A stretch of DNA of 64,000 nt, from positions 14,399,980-14,463,979 of the forward strand of contig JBBMOA010000001.1 in assembly GCA_037954235.1 (NCBI GenBank). Direction: 5' to 3'. The position numbers and the translations under genes were made by a program. Source of the DNA: Aulostomus chinensis. Taxonomy: Eukaryota > Chordata > Actinopteri > Syngnathiformes > Aulostomidae. Positions 1 through 9,410 of the stretch are shown one piece after another (the first letter of the stretch is position 1; every line of letters starts with the position of its first letter). The notes below the pieces were generated by a model, which saw nothing but the letters and a program-made list of their open reading frames with translations, made no database searches and had not been told where the DNA came from.

Positions 1-1617
1 GGACATCTCAGTGTCAAATCTGTAATTTCCTGCTGCCAGTAGGTGGCGCTGTGGTCACTACTGACCTGTAGATGTGTTCAGACTGGGATGTTGATCAAAC
101 CTGGAAGTTTCAAACAGATCTGACAGGTGGAGAGGATTCAGAAGAGTTGAAGCTTCATTTTAGTTGGAGCCTGAAAATGAGGTGAGACTGAGGGCTCACA
201 GGAGTTGCAGGTAGGTGCTGCCCCCTAGTGACCCAATGGAGAACAACATGTAATGACATGAATGTTCTACATTTTTCCAGTTCTTGACTTCATTCATCCT
301 CAAACTTCTTCAAGCTGGAAGAGAGTGAGATCATTTAAAGTAGAGAGTCAATAATCAGCATCTCATCACTCATTTGTTCTCTGGTGGTGACCTCACGACT
401 CAGCAGTGTGACATCACACATTTCGCTGATGTCATCCTCAAGTGTGTCACTCAGTTCATGCAGCCTTCATTGTTTTATTTTATTATTTCCTTTCACTTTG
501 ATCTTCACAAAGACAAAGTGCGTCTGATGGAGGCACCACTGACAGAGTGGAATGTTTCCATGTTGCCATGACAACGTGAGGCCCCTCACCTCCTCTGTTC
601 CTTCTGCCGGTCGGCGTCAGAAGAGCAAGATGGCTGCACCAGATGACCCTTCATCTGGTGCAGGTCGTGTGATGTCACTGAATCCCACTCAGACCAAACC
701 AGTCAGAGATCAGTGTGTTTGTGTCAGTGATGTCATCGCTGCTGACATCACAGCCCTCCATCCACACACGCCAGACTGAGGTGGAGGAGGTGATGTTGGG
801 GTTTTCAAGGTCTTCGTCATGAGTGGGAGGGGCTGAGCTGGTGAATGATCAGCTGACCAGGTCTGGGCTCAGTTCAGATGTTGAGCCACTGCTGACTGCC
901 ATTTGCCTGAGGAAGACCCAACGTTCCCCTCAAGAAATGGAGGGCAGTTTTTAGTGCAGCGTTCATTCTGGTTGGAGTTTTCCTTTCCTTTGCCCTGCAC
1001 CTCTCTGGTGGGGAGGTGCTCCCTGTTGACCAGGACTCAGTGGAGAAGACTGGACCAGGACCTTCACTGGTTCAAGGAGCACCGAGGCAAAGGGAGGCCC
1101 AGACCAGCAGCCAGGGTGACCAGTTTGAAAAGCTGCTCCTCTTCCATGCTGACTTGTTGGTGTCTCCTCTTTTATTCCTGAGTGATTTTAATCTCAGCTC
1201 TCTGAACCTGAATGGAGCAGAACCAGGAAATCATTGCAGGAAATCATGGAGGAGAAATGAATGAATGAGACTTCCAGTCAAACTGAGACAAACGTCCAGG
1301 TTTGGTCATCAAAGATATCTGACGTTCATCAGTAGACTGACAAAGATGCTCATTATTATTGCAGCAGATGAAACTAGAGAATAAAGAGGGTCTCACTTTG
1401 GAAAAAAATATTGCAGTATATTTTTGTTTTATCAGAGAGGCTTTAATGTCTGTCTTTGATGTCTAAACTCTGACTCTGATGTCCTTGGTGGTGACTGAAT
1501 TCTACCCCCTGACAGACGGAAGGCTCATATTGGTGATGCAGGTAGGTGCTGCCCCCTAGTGACCCAATGGAGAACGGCATGTAATGACATGAAGATTCTC
1601 CATTTTTCCACTTGTGA
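1..1617. other. Non-genic flank with short direct repeats
   Basis: I find no supportable gene here. Open frames of 60-90 codons lack recognisable domains. A segment of about 74 bp at 207-280 recurs almost exactly at 1538-1611; both begin GCAGGTAGGTGCTGCCCCCT and run through a CATGTAATGACATGAA motif, so this is a dispersed or locally duplicated repeat. A perfect hairpin at 634-663 is listed separately. Confidence 0.6.
634..663. repeat. Perfect 13-bp inverted repeat (hairpin)
   Basis: Bases 634-646 (CTGCACCAGATGA) are the exact reverse complement of 651-663, separated by the 4-base loop CCCT. The stem has no mismatch. It sits in an open frame with no recognised domain, so its role is unknown. 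Confidence 0.85.
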
Positions 1618-1619
1618 GA

Positions 1620-1968
1620 TAAAAATACCTCACAGCAAGAAGGTTCAGGGTTCCAGTCCTGGCTGGAGCACAGGATCTTTCTGTGTGAGTCTCCATGTTC
1701 TCCTGTTCCTGTGTGGGTTCTCTCTGGTACTCCAGCTTCCTCCCACAGTCCAAAGACATCAAGAGGGGACGAGGCTGATTGATACTCTAAATTGACTGTA
1801 GGTGTGACTGTGAGAGTGAATGGTTGTCTGTCTCTATGTGTTGGCCCTGTGATGGACTGGTGACCTGTCCAGGATGAACCCCGCCTCTCACCTGTAGACG
1901 CTGGGATAGGCTCCACCCCCCATGACCCTTATCAGGAATAAGAGGAAGACAATGGATGGATGGATGTT
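1620..1968 (+). mobile_element. Teleost SINE/RTE-tail element ending in (GGAT)n
   Basis: This is a near-complete copy of a very common fish retroposon. The 5' part has a tRNA-like B-box region (GGTTCCAGTCCTGG near 1648). The body has the recurrent phrases TGTGGGTTCTCTCTGG, CCTCCCACAGTCCAAAGACAT and GATGGACTGGTGACCTGTCC. The end is AGACAATGGATGGATGGATG. Shorter copies of the same family occur at 9725, 12468 (minus), 14305, 18152, 22651 (minus) and 38508. Its attribution to an RTE/Rex3-type tail is from memory. Confidence 0.7.
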
Positions 1969-2207
1969 GGAAACAACTGCAATACAGTATATAAATATTC
2001 TAGTTCCATACATGGGAACCTGGTTCTTCTGCTCTTTAACATCCTCCAATAGGAATGGACCGTCTATGACAAAGTATCAATAAATCTATCAAGGAGGAAG
2101 AAGAATTCTGATCAAAGAACTGAAGTCAATCTGGAGATCAGTTGATCTCTGGAAGGAGGAGAAGGAGGCATCCTGTGCTTTTATCTCTCTGTTCATGTTT
2201 CCTGCTG

Positions 2208-2210
<3 letters not shown>

Positions 2211-2280
<70 letters not shown>

Positions 2281-2282
2281 GT
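2211..2282. repeat. (GT)n microsatellite
   Basis: About 36 GT dinucleotides with one GC interruption near the 3' end. It lies about 250 bp upstream of the zinc-finger gene's duplicated 5' region. Confidence 0.95.
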
Positions 2283-2537
2283 CCCAGCTGCAGCAGTCAG
2301 TTCAGGTTCCTTCAGTGTGACTGAGGGAGGTTTCTGTCCGATGGTTTCTCCCAGTGTGAACACAGCCTGACTGCTGATGCTGTGCCGACTCTGACAGTGG
2401 TTCAGTTTTTCTCAGTGGCTTTGTTGCTGCTCTCAGATCAGAATGAAAGTTCTCTCAACTCTGAGTTCAGCCTCCACAACATGGAGTCACTTGTTTCTCC
2501 TTCCTTTGATCAAATAGCGAACGCTTTTGGACGAGGA

Positions 2538-2797
2538 GGGAGGAAACCACGGCGTTTCACTGCTTTACATTTAGAATCTCACGCCAAGCCGCAGAAGCAG
2601 GTCCTGAATCAGTCACGTGGTCACTGCCGGCTGGCGAGGCTTCGGACGTCACCACATACGTCATCAATACGCGCTTCACAAAACGAGAAGAAGACGCGGG
2701 AAGCTTTGAACACAACAAGGAAAGAAGGAGAAGTCCGTGAAGCCCCGGCCTCGGTCTTTGTCTCCTGAAGGCTGAGTGGCGCCGGTAGAACCTCAAC
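2538..2797 (+). promoter_or_regulatory. Probable promoter/5' UTR of zinc-finger copy 1
   Basis: Similarity to the second copy (26460-26719) begins near 2538, so the duplication carried this 5' flank. It contains an E-box-like TCACGTGGTC at about 2614 and two CRE-like elements, GGACGTCACC near 2644 and TACGTCATCA near 2658, all kept in copy 2. There is no TATA box and CpGs increase toward the start codon. The ATG context is CAACATGT, with A at -3. Transcription start and activity are inferred only. Confidence 0.45.
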
Positions 2798-3062
2798 ATG
2801 TGCGCCGCGCAGCTGCTGCGGGTGTCGGTCCAGGAGCGGATCCTCGCCGCCGCTGAAGACTTCCTGCTGCAGCTGGGAGAAGGAGACTCAGCGGCTGGAG
2901 TCCCGGTGCTGAGAGCGCTGCTCACCGAGCGGCTGGCGGCGGCCGCGGAGCAGATCGTGGCTCTGCTGGAGGAAACCGTGGCGGAGTACGAGCGGGAGAA
3001 CCGCCGGCAGAGGTTGCTGCTCGATGCCGTGCTGAAGCCCCGAGTCAGGCTGGACAGAGCAG
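2798..3062 (+). CDS. C2H2 zinc-finger protein copy 1, exon 1
   Basis: The exon encodes 88 residues plus one base of the next codon and ends at a consensus donor (GCAG|GTGAGT). The peptide starts MCAAQLLRVSVQERIL and is helical, rich in Leu, Ala and Glu, with an acidic coiled-coil-like stretch (EQIVALLEETVAEYEREN). This is the usual N-terminal exon of a large teleost C2H2 zinc-finger family that has this module instead of KRAB. The split codon G|AT joins exactly to exon 2 at 4875. The exon itself is intact. It is nearly identical to 26720-26984 (one seen residue change, REN-R to REN-H). The protein would be nuclear and DNA-binding, but see the stop codon in exon 2. Confidence 0.8.
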
Positions 3063-3520
3063 GTGAGTCCCCCAGGGACCTGCTGGGCCCCTCATTGAGC
3101 CAGAAAGTGGAGCTGCAGAGGTCGTCAGAGAGCATTTTGTCACCATCTGTGTTGAACTTTATTAGGAATGGTGTTGGTTCATTGATGAAGCTACCGGACT
3201 GAGGCTCAGGAGAGGACAGGAAGAGAGAGCAGGGACAGGGAGGACAAGGGGGGGGGGACAACAATAGGAGAAAAACAAACAAACAAAAACAGTAACAACA
3301 ATAACAACAGAGATTTATCGAGGATTCGATCGGAAATTCTACTGGTCACCAAGTGACGAACTATAAAAATAGACCAGAGAGAGAGAGAGAGAGAGAAGAG
3401 CCAGCAGGTATTTCTTCTCAGAGTATTACAGTTCTACAACACAGAACAACAGAAGTTATCAGTCGAGAAAAACTCTCACTGACCTGTCTTTGTAGCCAGA
3501 GAGGCGTGTATTTTGAGACC

Positions 3521-3522
<2 letters not shown>

Positions 3523-3593
<71 letters not shown>
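3523..3593. repeat. (GT)n microsatellite in intron 1
   Basis: An uninterrupted run of about 35 GT dinucleotides. Open frames reading through it on either strand are artefacts of the repeat. Confidence 0.95.
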
Positions 3594-3595
<2 letters not shown>

Positions 3596-4685
3596 ATGGT
3601 TTGTCTTGAATGCGGTGGGTAGCTGACTGTAGCTGATGTGGGGGACCAGAACATCACACCCCCAGTCCAGGATATCAGGCAGGTCAGGACCAAACCACCA
3701 GGGCACCCAGAAACCCCCTGAACACAGGGAGCCCCAGGAACCCCCCCCCCCCCCCAGGCCACAGGCCCGCGCTGGTGCAGTTAGCAAAAGGGGCAGCAAT
3801 GGACCCACTCCCCGCCCCAGCTGCCCCCCCATCCCAACATGGGCGCAGGGTGTGTGTTGTGCGTGGGAGTGTAGATGTGATGGTGTGGATGACTAGAATG
3901 TAGTTAAAATTCAGGGAGGCACCCGGGGCGTGGGAGCGCCGCCGGTTGCTTGTTTGTGTGCCATTTATTCTTTTTTATATATAAATATTAATATTAATAT
4001 TGGTCCAGACGTTATGTGTGCCAGAGAGCTAAGTATTTCCCGTGTTGGTGTTTTTTGTGTTGTGTTATTTTTTGATGGGTCCATGAGGATCATGAAGTGA
4101 AAGAAACAAAGACCTGATGCATCAGTGGATCTCAGGAATCATCACTCCAGGGCTGGAACCTGAGGTGTGAGTCACTGTCAATGGTCAATGTTAAGAACAC
4201 TCCCATTGACAGGCATCAGAAGCATGTTACCATTGGACTGAACCAAGACAAGACCAAGCTGAGGGGACATTCACACTGTGTTGCTAACTCCTGCTAACTG
4301 AGTCGTGTGTGACAGGCTGGCCCAGCATGCTGTGCATGTTGGTGTCCTTGTGTCGTTCTTCTGTAGGCTGCTACGGTGCTACCTTGTTAAAAGATGATCC
4401 TGTAGACTGGAAATTATATCAGCCCATTAAAAACAACCTTTTTTTCTCCACTGCCCGGTTGGCCTGGGCTGGACCGGCCATTAGGGAATCATTCCACTTC
4501 TCCCAGTGGCCAGCACCTCCCTGGCTGTGAGTGTAGGTGGGCTGACATGTTTAGCATCGGTACAGGTTCCCTCTGGTTCTAGGGACTGAACTCTCATTCT
4601 CCTACAGGGTCTCATTCTAGAAATGAACATTCTGACTAGCAGATGTGATCATGAATGGACAAAACCATTCAGCAGAGGGGACCTT

Positions 4686-4698
4686 TGACCTTTGACCT
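4686..4698 (-). promoter_or_regulatory. Perfect DR1 nuclear-receptor half-site pair
   Basis: The minus strand reads AGGTCAAAGGTCA, two AGGTCA half-sites spaced by one base (the DR1 class bound by HNF4, COUP-TF or RXR heterodimers). The same 13 bases are kept at 29158-29170 in the paralogous intron, although nearby bases differ. Function is not shown. Confidence 0.3.
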
Positions 4699-4874
4699 TG
4701 GTGACACAACGTTGATCCAAGCATCTGAAGCCAGCGTTTCTGTTCCCAGTTTGCTGACTGGTCGTCAGTAGCAGGACGTCTCTTTTCATTGAGTTGATTT
4801 CTGTTTCTGTCTGTTGCTCCACTGTTTCAGAGTCAAATGAAGAGATTTCTGATGTTGCTGTTTGTGTCCTGCAG

Positions 4875-6148
4875 ATGTGGAGCAGCTGCTGGTGATTAAA
4901 GAAGAGGTTCCCCCTGAGCTGCAGGACCCAGAGCCCCCCCACATTAAAGAGGAGTGGGAGGAGCTCTGGACCAGTGAGGAGGGAGGGCAGCTTCAAGGGC
5001 AGGAGGAGGCTGATATCACCACGTTCCCCTTCACTCTGGTTCCTGTGAAGAATGAAGGGGACGAAGAGAAACCTCAGTTCCCACAGCTTCACCAGAGTCT
5101 AACTGAGGAGAACTTGAAAGAAGAGTCTCTGAGCAGCAGCCCAGTTCATCCTCTGAAAACAGAAGCTGATGGAGAAGAGTGTTGAGGACCAGAACCAGAA
5201 CCAGCCAGCAAGGTAGATCCAGATCCACTTGTACAACCCCAGACTGATGACCAGATGTCAGACTCTTCTGAAGCTGAGACTGAAGTCAGTGAGGATGATT
5301 GGGTCAGACCTGATAACACGGCCACCTCTGAGCACAAGGAACCCTTTGGCTCAAGGAGGAATTTGCTTCAGAAACTGAGCCCAGGACAGGAAGTGAGTCA
5401 TTGCAGCTCAAAAGAGCAAAAAGTAAAGACTGAAAGAGAATCAGAGATTATCAGGAACGTGACCTTTGGTCCTTCTGAATCTGAGACAGAAGTCAGTGAG
5501 GATGAGCGTCCATTTAGGTGCTCAAAGTGCAGTAAAGGTTTTAGATATAGAAGTGGTTTAGGTACACACATGAGAAAACACACTGGGGAGAAACCGTTCC
5601 CCTGCTCAGTTTGTGGCATAAGATTTTCAGTTAAGGAACATCTAGAATTACACATGAGAACACACACTGGGGAGAAACCATTCCCCTGCTCAGTTTGTGG
5701 CAAAAGATTCTCTGTTAAGGTTTGTCTGACGAGACACATGAAAACACACACTGGGGAGAAACCGTTCCCCTGCTCAGTTTGTGGCATAAGATTTTCAGTT
5801 AAGGAACGTCTAGAATTACACATGAGAACACACACTGGGGAGAAACCATTCCCCTGCTCAGTTTGTGGCAAAAGATTCTCTGTTAAGGTTTGTCTGACGA
5901 GACACATGAAAACACACACTGGGGAGAAACCATTTCCCTGCTCAGTTTGTCACAAAAGGTTCCCAGAAAAGACATGTCTGATAAGACACATGAGAACACA
6001 CACTGGGGAGAAACCATTCTCATGCTCAGTTTGTGGCACAAGATTTTCAGAAAAGGGATCTCTGAAAAGACACATGAGAACGCACACTGGGGTGGAACCT
6101 CTTGTCTTGACAGCTCTGAAGCAGACAAGAGTGGGAGATGTAGGTTGA
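4875..6148 (+). pseudogene. Zinc-finger copy 1, exon 2: seven C2H2 fingers behind an in-frame stop
   Basis: The exon continues the exon 1 frame (G|AT = Asp, then VEQLLVIKEEV). An acidic linker has SUMO-like motifs (VIKE, HIKE, LKTE). At 5183-5185 the frame meets TGA where copy 2 reads GGA (Gly), which would give a protein of about 191 residues. The same frame then runs open to 6146. It encodes seven C2H2 fingers (5519-6085) with TGEKPF linkers; the whole would be about 512 residues. Fingers 2-3 and 4-5 are a 168-bp tandem duplication. After finger 7 the linker becomes HTGVEPLVLT and a non-homologous 20-residue tail follows, probably a rearranged end. An internal ATG at 5255 opens a 297-residue frame with all fingers, so reinitiation or an unseen splice could rescue a DNA-binding product. 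Called a pseudogene because of the stop; a single-base sequencing error is the main alternative. Confidence 0.75.
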
Positions 6149-6215
6149 AGGCCAAATAATGACTTTATTTAAACCAACGATACATCAAAGATGAACTCAG
6201 CGAGCGATGTCACTG

Positions 6216-6487
6216 TCAGTGAAGTCTATGGTTGTGGTTGTGTGTGAGTGTTAGGGAGGTGTAAGGAGGAGACGATGGATGAGGAGGAAGAGAGGCAACT
6301 CTAGACAAGATGTCCACCACCATGTTGTCGTCCCCTTCACATAGTAAATATCCAGGCAGTATGACTGCAGGAACAGAGACCACCTGACTGGTCTCTGGTT
6401 GGGACACTGCAACAAATGAAGGAAGGTGAGTGGATTATGGTCAGTGGAGACAACGTGTCTACATGGAGAACAATGATGAGAACACAC
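6216..6487 (-). mobile_element. Ty3/gypsy pol fragment (RNase H end)
   Basis: The minus strand encodes a decayed stretch typical of gypsy RNase H: STDHNPLTFLH, then CPNQRPVRWSLFLQ, then YCLDIYYVKG. The phrase continues in another frame as DDNMVVDILSRV, so there is one frameshift. Only the end of the RNase H domain is present, and no LTR, integrase or protease is seen next to it. It begins about 70 bp after the zinc-finger stop, which suggests that it or its carrier DNA defines the abnormal 3' end of that gene. Confidence 0.7.
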
Positions 6488-7850
6488 AACTGAGAGACAT
6501 CAGTCTTGCTGAGTTAGTTAACAAAGGAAAAGATGAGACGACGCAACAGAGAGACTTCCTTTGTCCATCCTGTGTTGTGTGACTGAAGCTGAGGAGAAAC
6601 TGAAACTAATCATGGTGGTGGAGGCCAGACTTGAGGGTTGTGGGTGTAAAGAGTTTTTGAAAGCAGAAGGGAAAACACAGCAGGAAAGAAACAGGATGAA
6701 GCTGAAATCATGGAGCCACCATTGGACAGGAGGGTGTGAGGGCTGATCTGATTTCTCTGAGGTCACCATCAAAGATCCACTTGGCACCAAGTACTGATCT
6801 TTATAATGAAGTATTGATCCCTGATCAAACACTGAATTGTCTTTGAGATGTGTGAAAATAAATGAGTGGGCGGAGTCTCTGATATCAGTGATGTCATCCA
6901 GCTGTTTGAGAAATATGGGACATAAGCTGGAGCCTCCGGTGAAGTACCTTTAGTAGTAGTACACATGCAGTATACGCTCAGTACCGGCTCCTACACAGAC
7001 ACAGCGAGCGCTGCTTTAACAAATACATGGTTCCTATGGGAGGGATTGCTTGGATTTCCGGTGTATCAGGACCAGGACTGAAGTTGGTCCCTGACCGTCC
7101 TGGAGGGGCGGCTGTAACACAGGATGAGTTTTCACAGTGAAGGTCTTCTTCTACAGCTGAATTAAAGTGTAAACAGCCGTCTACACACCTTTAAATGTCC
7201 TTATAAACTTGTCTTTTCATAAACTTTCTGTCCTCTTTTGAAGTCGTCAGTGCTTTTGTTTCCATGTAGAGGCTCTACTTGATCACCACCCTTGTGTTTG
7301 ACTGTTTGGAGTGGATGTTGTCTACAGATATCTTTCTACTTTAAATAGATGAAAGACTTGTTTTTCCATCTCATGTTGTTCCTGCAATGATTGAAGGCAA
7401 CAAACAACAACACATTATTTGCCATTTTTCATGTTATTTTAAAATTTTCAATCTTTATCTCAGTGCTGGATAAAAATCCTTCTTCTTCCTCTTCTGTGTT
7501 TTACGGCAGCTGTTCTCTGAGTTTGAAACTCCACATGAGAACTGCAGCAATCAATCAGTCGATCAATGGATTTGGATGGATTTTGCGTTTGTTTTCTCTT
7601 CTCTTTTTTTCGTTGTACTTGTGGTCATCATTGTCTCCAATCAGAAAATCTGAGGCTGGGACGTCTTGATGACGCTTGAAGACAGGAAGCAGGTCTCAGA
7701 AGAGTGTCAACAGTCTGGTGCTGCATTTCTCTCTCTTCTAGACTCAACTGGTGTCCATCAGTCTGTCCATGAACGCCCTCACTGTCACAACCACACCTCC
7801 ACCTCCTCCTAACATGTGGAACTGAAGCTGAACATCTCGTTGTGTTTCCA
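6488..7850. other. No gene recognised
   Basis: Short open frames only, none with a recognisable domain. Composition is ordinary. A segment near 6890-7130 (...AGTACCGGCTCCTACACAGACAC...) looks promoter- or retroposon-like, but I cannot classify it. Confidence 0.5.
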
Positions 7851-7854
7851 CAGA

Positions 7855-9410
7855 ACGCTTTTATCAGACAGCCAATCAATCACTTTGGAATTTGGACTGA
7901 TCAACTACAGTCCACTCAGGAAAACAGTGGTTTCCAGATGTTTGTCTGATCAGGCCACACCTGGATTTAAGGAAGTGGTTCCATTGGTGCTAAATTCAGT
8001 GTCGTGTCCCATTGTTACAGAGGACACTGTTGTCCACCTTAGTCCCTCCCAAACTGATAATTTTATCAATAGAGCAACAGGCACCTTAGGATCAACTCTG
8101 GACTCATTTGCCCCACTAAAAACTAAATCTATAAATCCAAGGAAACAAGCACCTTGGTACAATTCAGAAACCAGACAGCTTAAACAAAAAACCCAGAAGT
8201 TCAAGAGAATATGGCGCTGCCCCAACTGGAGGAGTCTCATTTAGTCTGGCAAGACAGCCTTAAAAGTTACAAGAAAGCCCTTCGTATAGCGAGAGCAGCC
8301 AACTACTAGACATTAATAGAGGAACACAAGAACAACCCAGGTTCCTCTTCTTTCATGGACTTCTTTAATGACAAAATTGTCCTTATTAGAGAGAAAATTC
8401 ACCTCCTCCTGCCATCAGCTGACAACATGGCACCTATAGCCTCAGAAGCCTTAGAGGCTGCTGGAGGACCAGACGTACACTTGACAGTTTTTGTACCGTT
8501 AGCCTTGATGAGCTCAGTTCAATCATTTCCTCCTCTAAACCATCCACCTGTCTTCTAGACCCCATCCCAACCAAGCTACTTAAGGACTCTCTACCCCTCG
8601 TTAGCACCTCCCTCTTAGATATGATCAATGTGTCTGGTATCTGGTTACGTCCCACAGTCCTTTAAAGTGCCAGTAATTAGACCCCTCCTCAAAAAGCAAC
8701 CCTGGATCCAGAAGTTTTGGCCAACTTCAGACCAACATCAAATCTTCCTTTTCTCACCAAAATTCTGGAGAAAGCAGTTGCTAAACAGCTCTGTGACTTC
8801 TCCATAGCAACAGCCTATTAGAGGACTTCCAGTCAGGGTTCAGGATTCATCATAGCACAGAAACAGCACTAGTCAAAGTTTACAATGACCTCCTACAAGC
8901 ATCAGATGAGGGACTGGTCTCTGTGCTGGTCTTATTAGATCCTAGTGCAGCTTTTGATACCATTGATCACCATATCCTTCTACGGAGACTGGAACATGTC
9001 ATTGGCATTGAAGGAACTGCACTTAACTGGTTCAGGTCCTATTTACTAGGTCATCTCAGTTTGTACTGACTAATGATAAACCCTCGGAAACCACTGCAGT
9101 CTCTTATGGTGTTCCTCAAGGCTCTGAGCTTGGACCAATCCTCTTCACCCTTTATCTGCTTCCTCTCGGTCACATTATTAGGAAACACTCAATTAATGTT
9201 CACTGTTATGCTGACGACACACAGCTGTACTTATCAATGCATCCACATGAAACAAATCAGCTGACTAAACTGGAGGCCTGTCTAAAGGAGATAAAAACTT
9301 GGATGACCCTTACTTTCCTTTTATTGAACTCTGACAAAACTGTGTCATGAAATAACTTCTGTTGTGATTTGGTTCTATATAAATAAAATTGACTTGACTT
9401 GACTTTTAGG
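7855..9410 (+). mobile_element. Decayed L2-type non-LTR retrotransposon (RT region and 3' tail)
   Basis: Reading across three frames shows the order of a fish L2 ORF2: SINPRKQAPWYNSETRQLK (about 8120), STCLLDPIPTKLLKDSLPL (about 8545), LANFRPTSNLPFLTKILEK (about 8715), VLLDPSAAFDTIDHHIL (about 8930), SYGVPQGSELGPILF (about 9100) and the catalytic CYADDTQLY (about 9205). Several frameshifts and stops make it inactive. After LLNSDKT at about 9340 the coding part jumps directly to the 3' tail (TGTGATTTGGTTCTATATAAATAAAATTGA), so the ORF end and most of the 3' UTR are deleted. The endonuclease half is absent (5' truncation). Confidence 0.85.

Larger units (their letters stand above)
3063..4874 (+). 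other. Intron 1 of zinc-finger copy 1
   Basis: It is bounded by GTGAGT and TTTGTGTCCTGCAG. It contains a (GA)n run at 3376-3396, a (GT)n run, a C15 run at 3741-3755 and AT-rich sequence near 3970-4000. Its last ~310 bp (4560-4874) matches the end of the intron in copy 2, whereas the middle does not, so the introns were remodelled after duplication. I see no gene in it. Confidence 0.7.

Noticed and set aside
1443..1916. 157-codon minus-strand frame
   Set aside because: Antisense reading of the SINE/RTE-tail element at 1620-1968.
2142..3832. Several 60-240 codon open frames on both strands through GT/CA runs and antisense to zinc-finger exon 1
   Set aside because: They are low-complexity or opposite-strand shadows of the microsatellites and of the GC-rich exon; no domains.
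5398..6155. Antisense frames of 90-173 codons across the finger array
   Set aside because: Opposite-strand shadow of the repeated TGEKPF-linker fingers.
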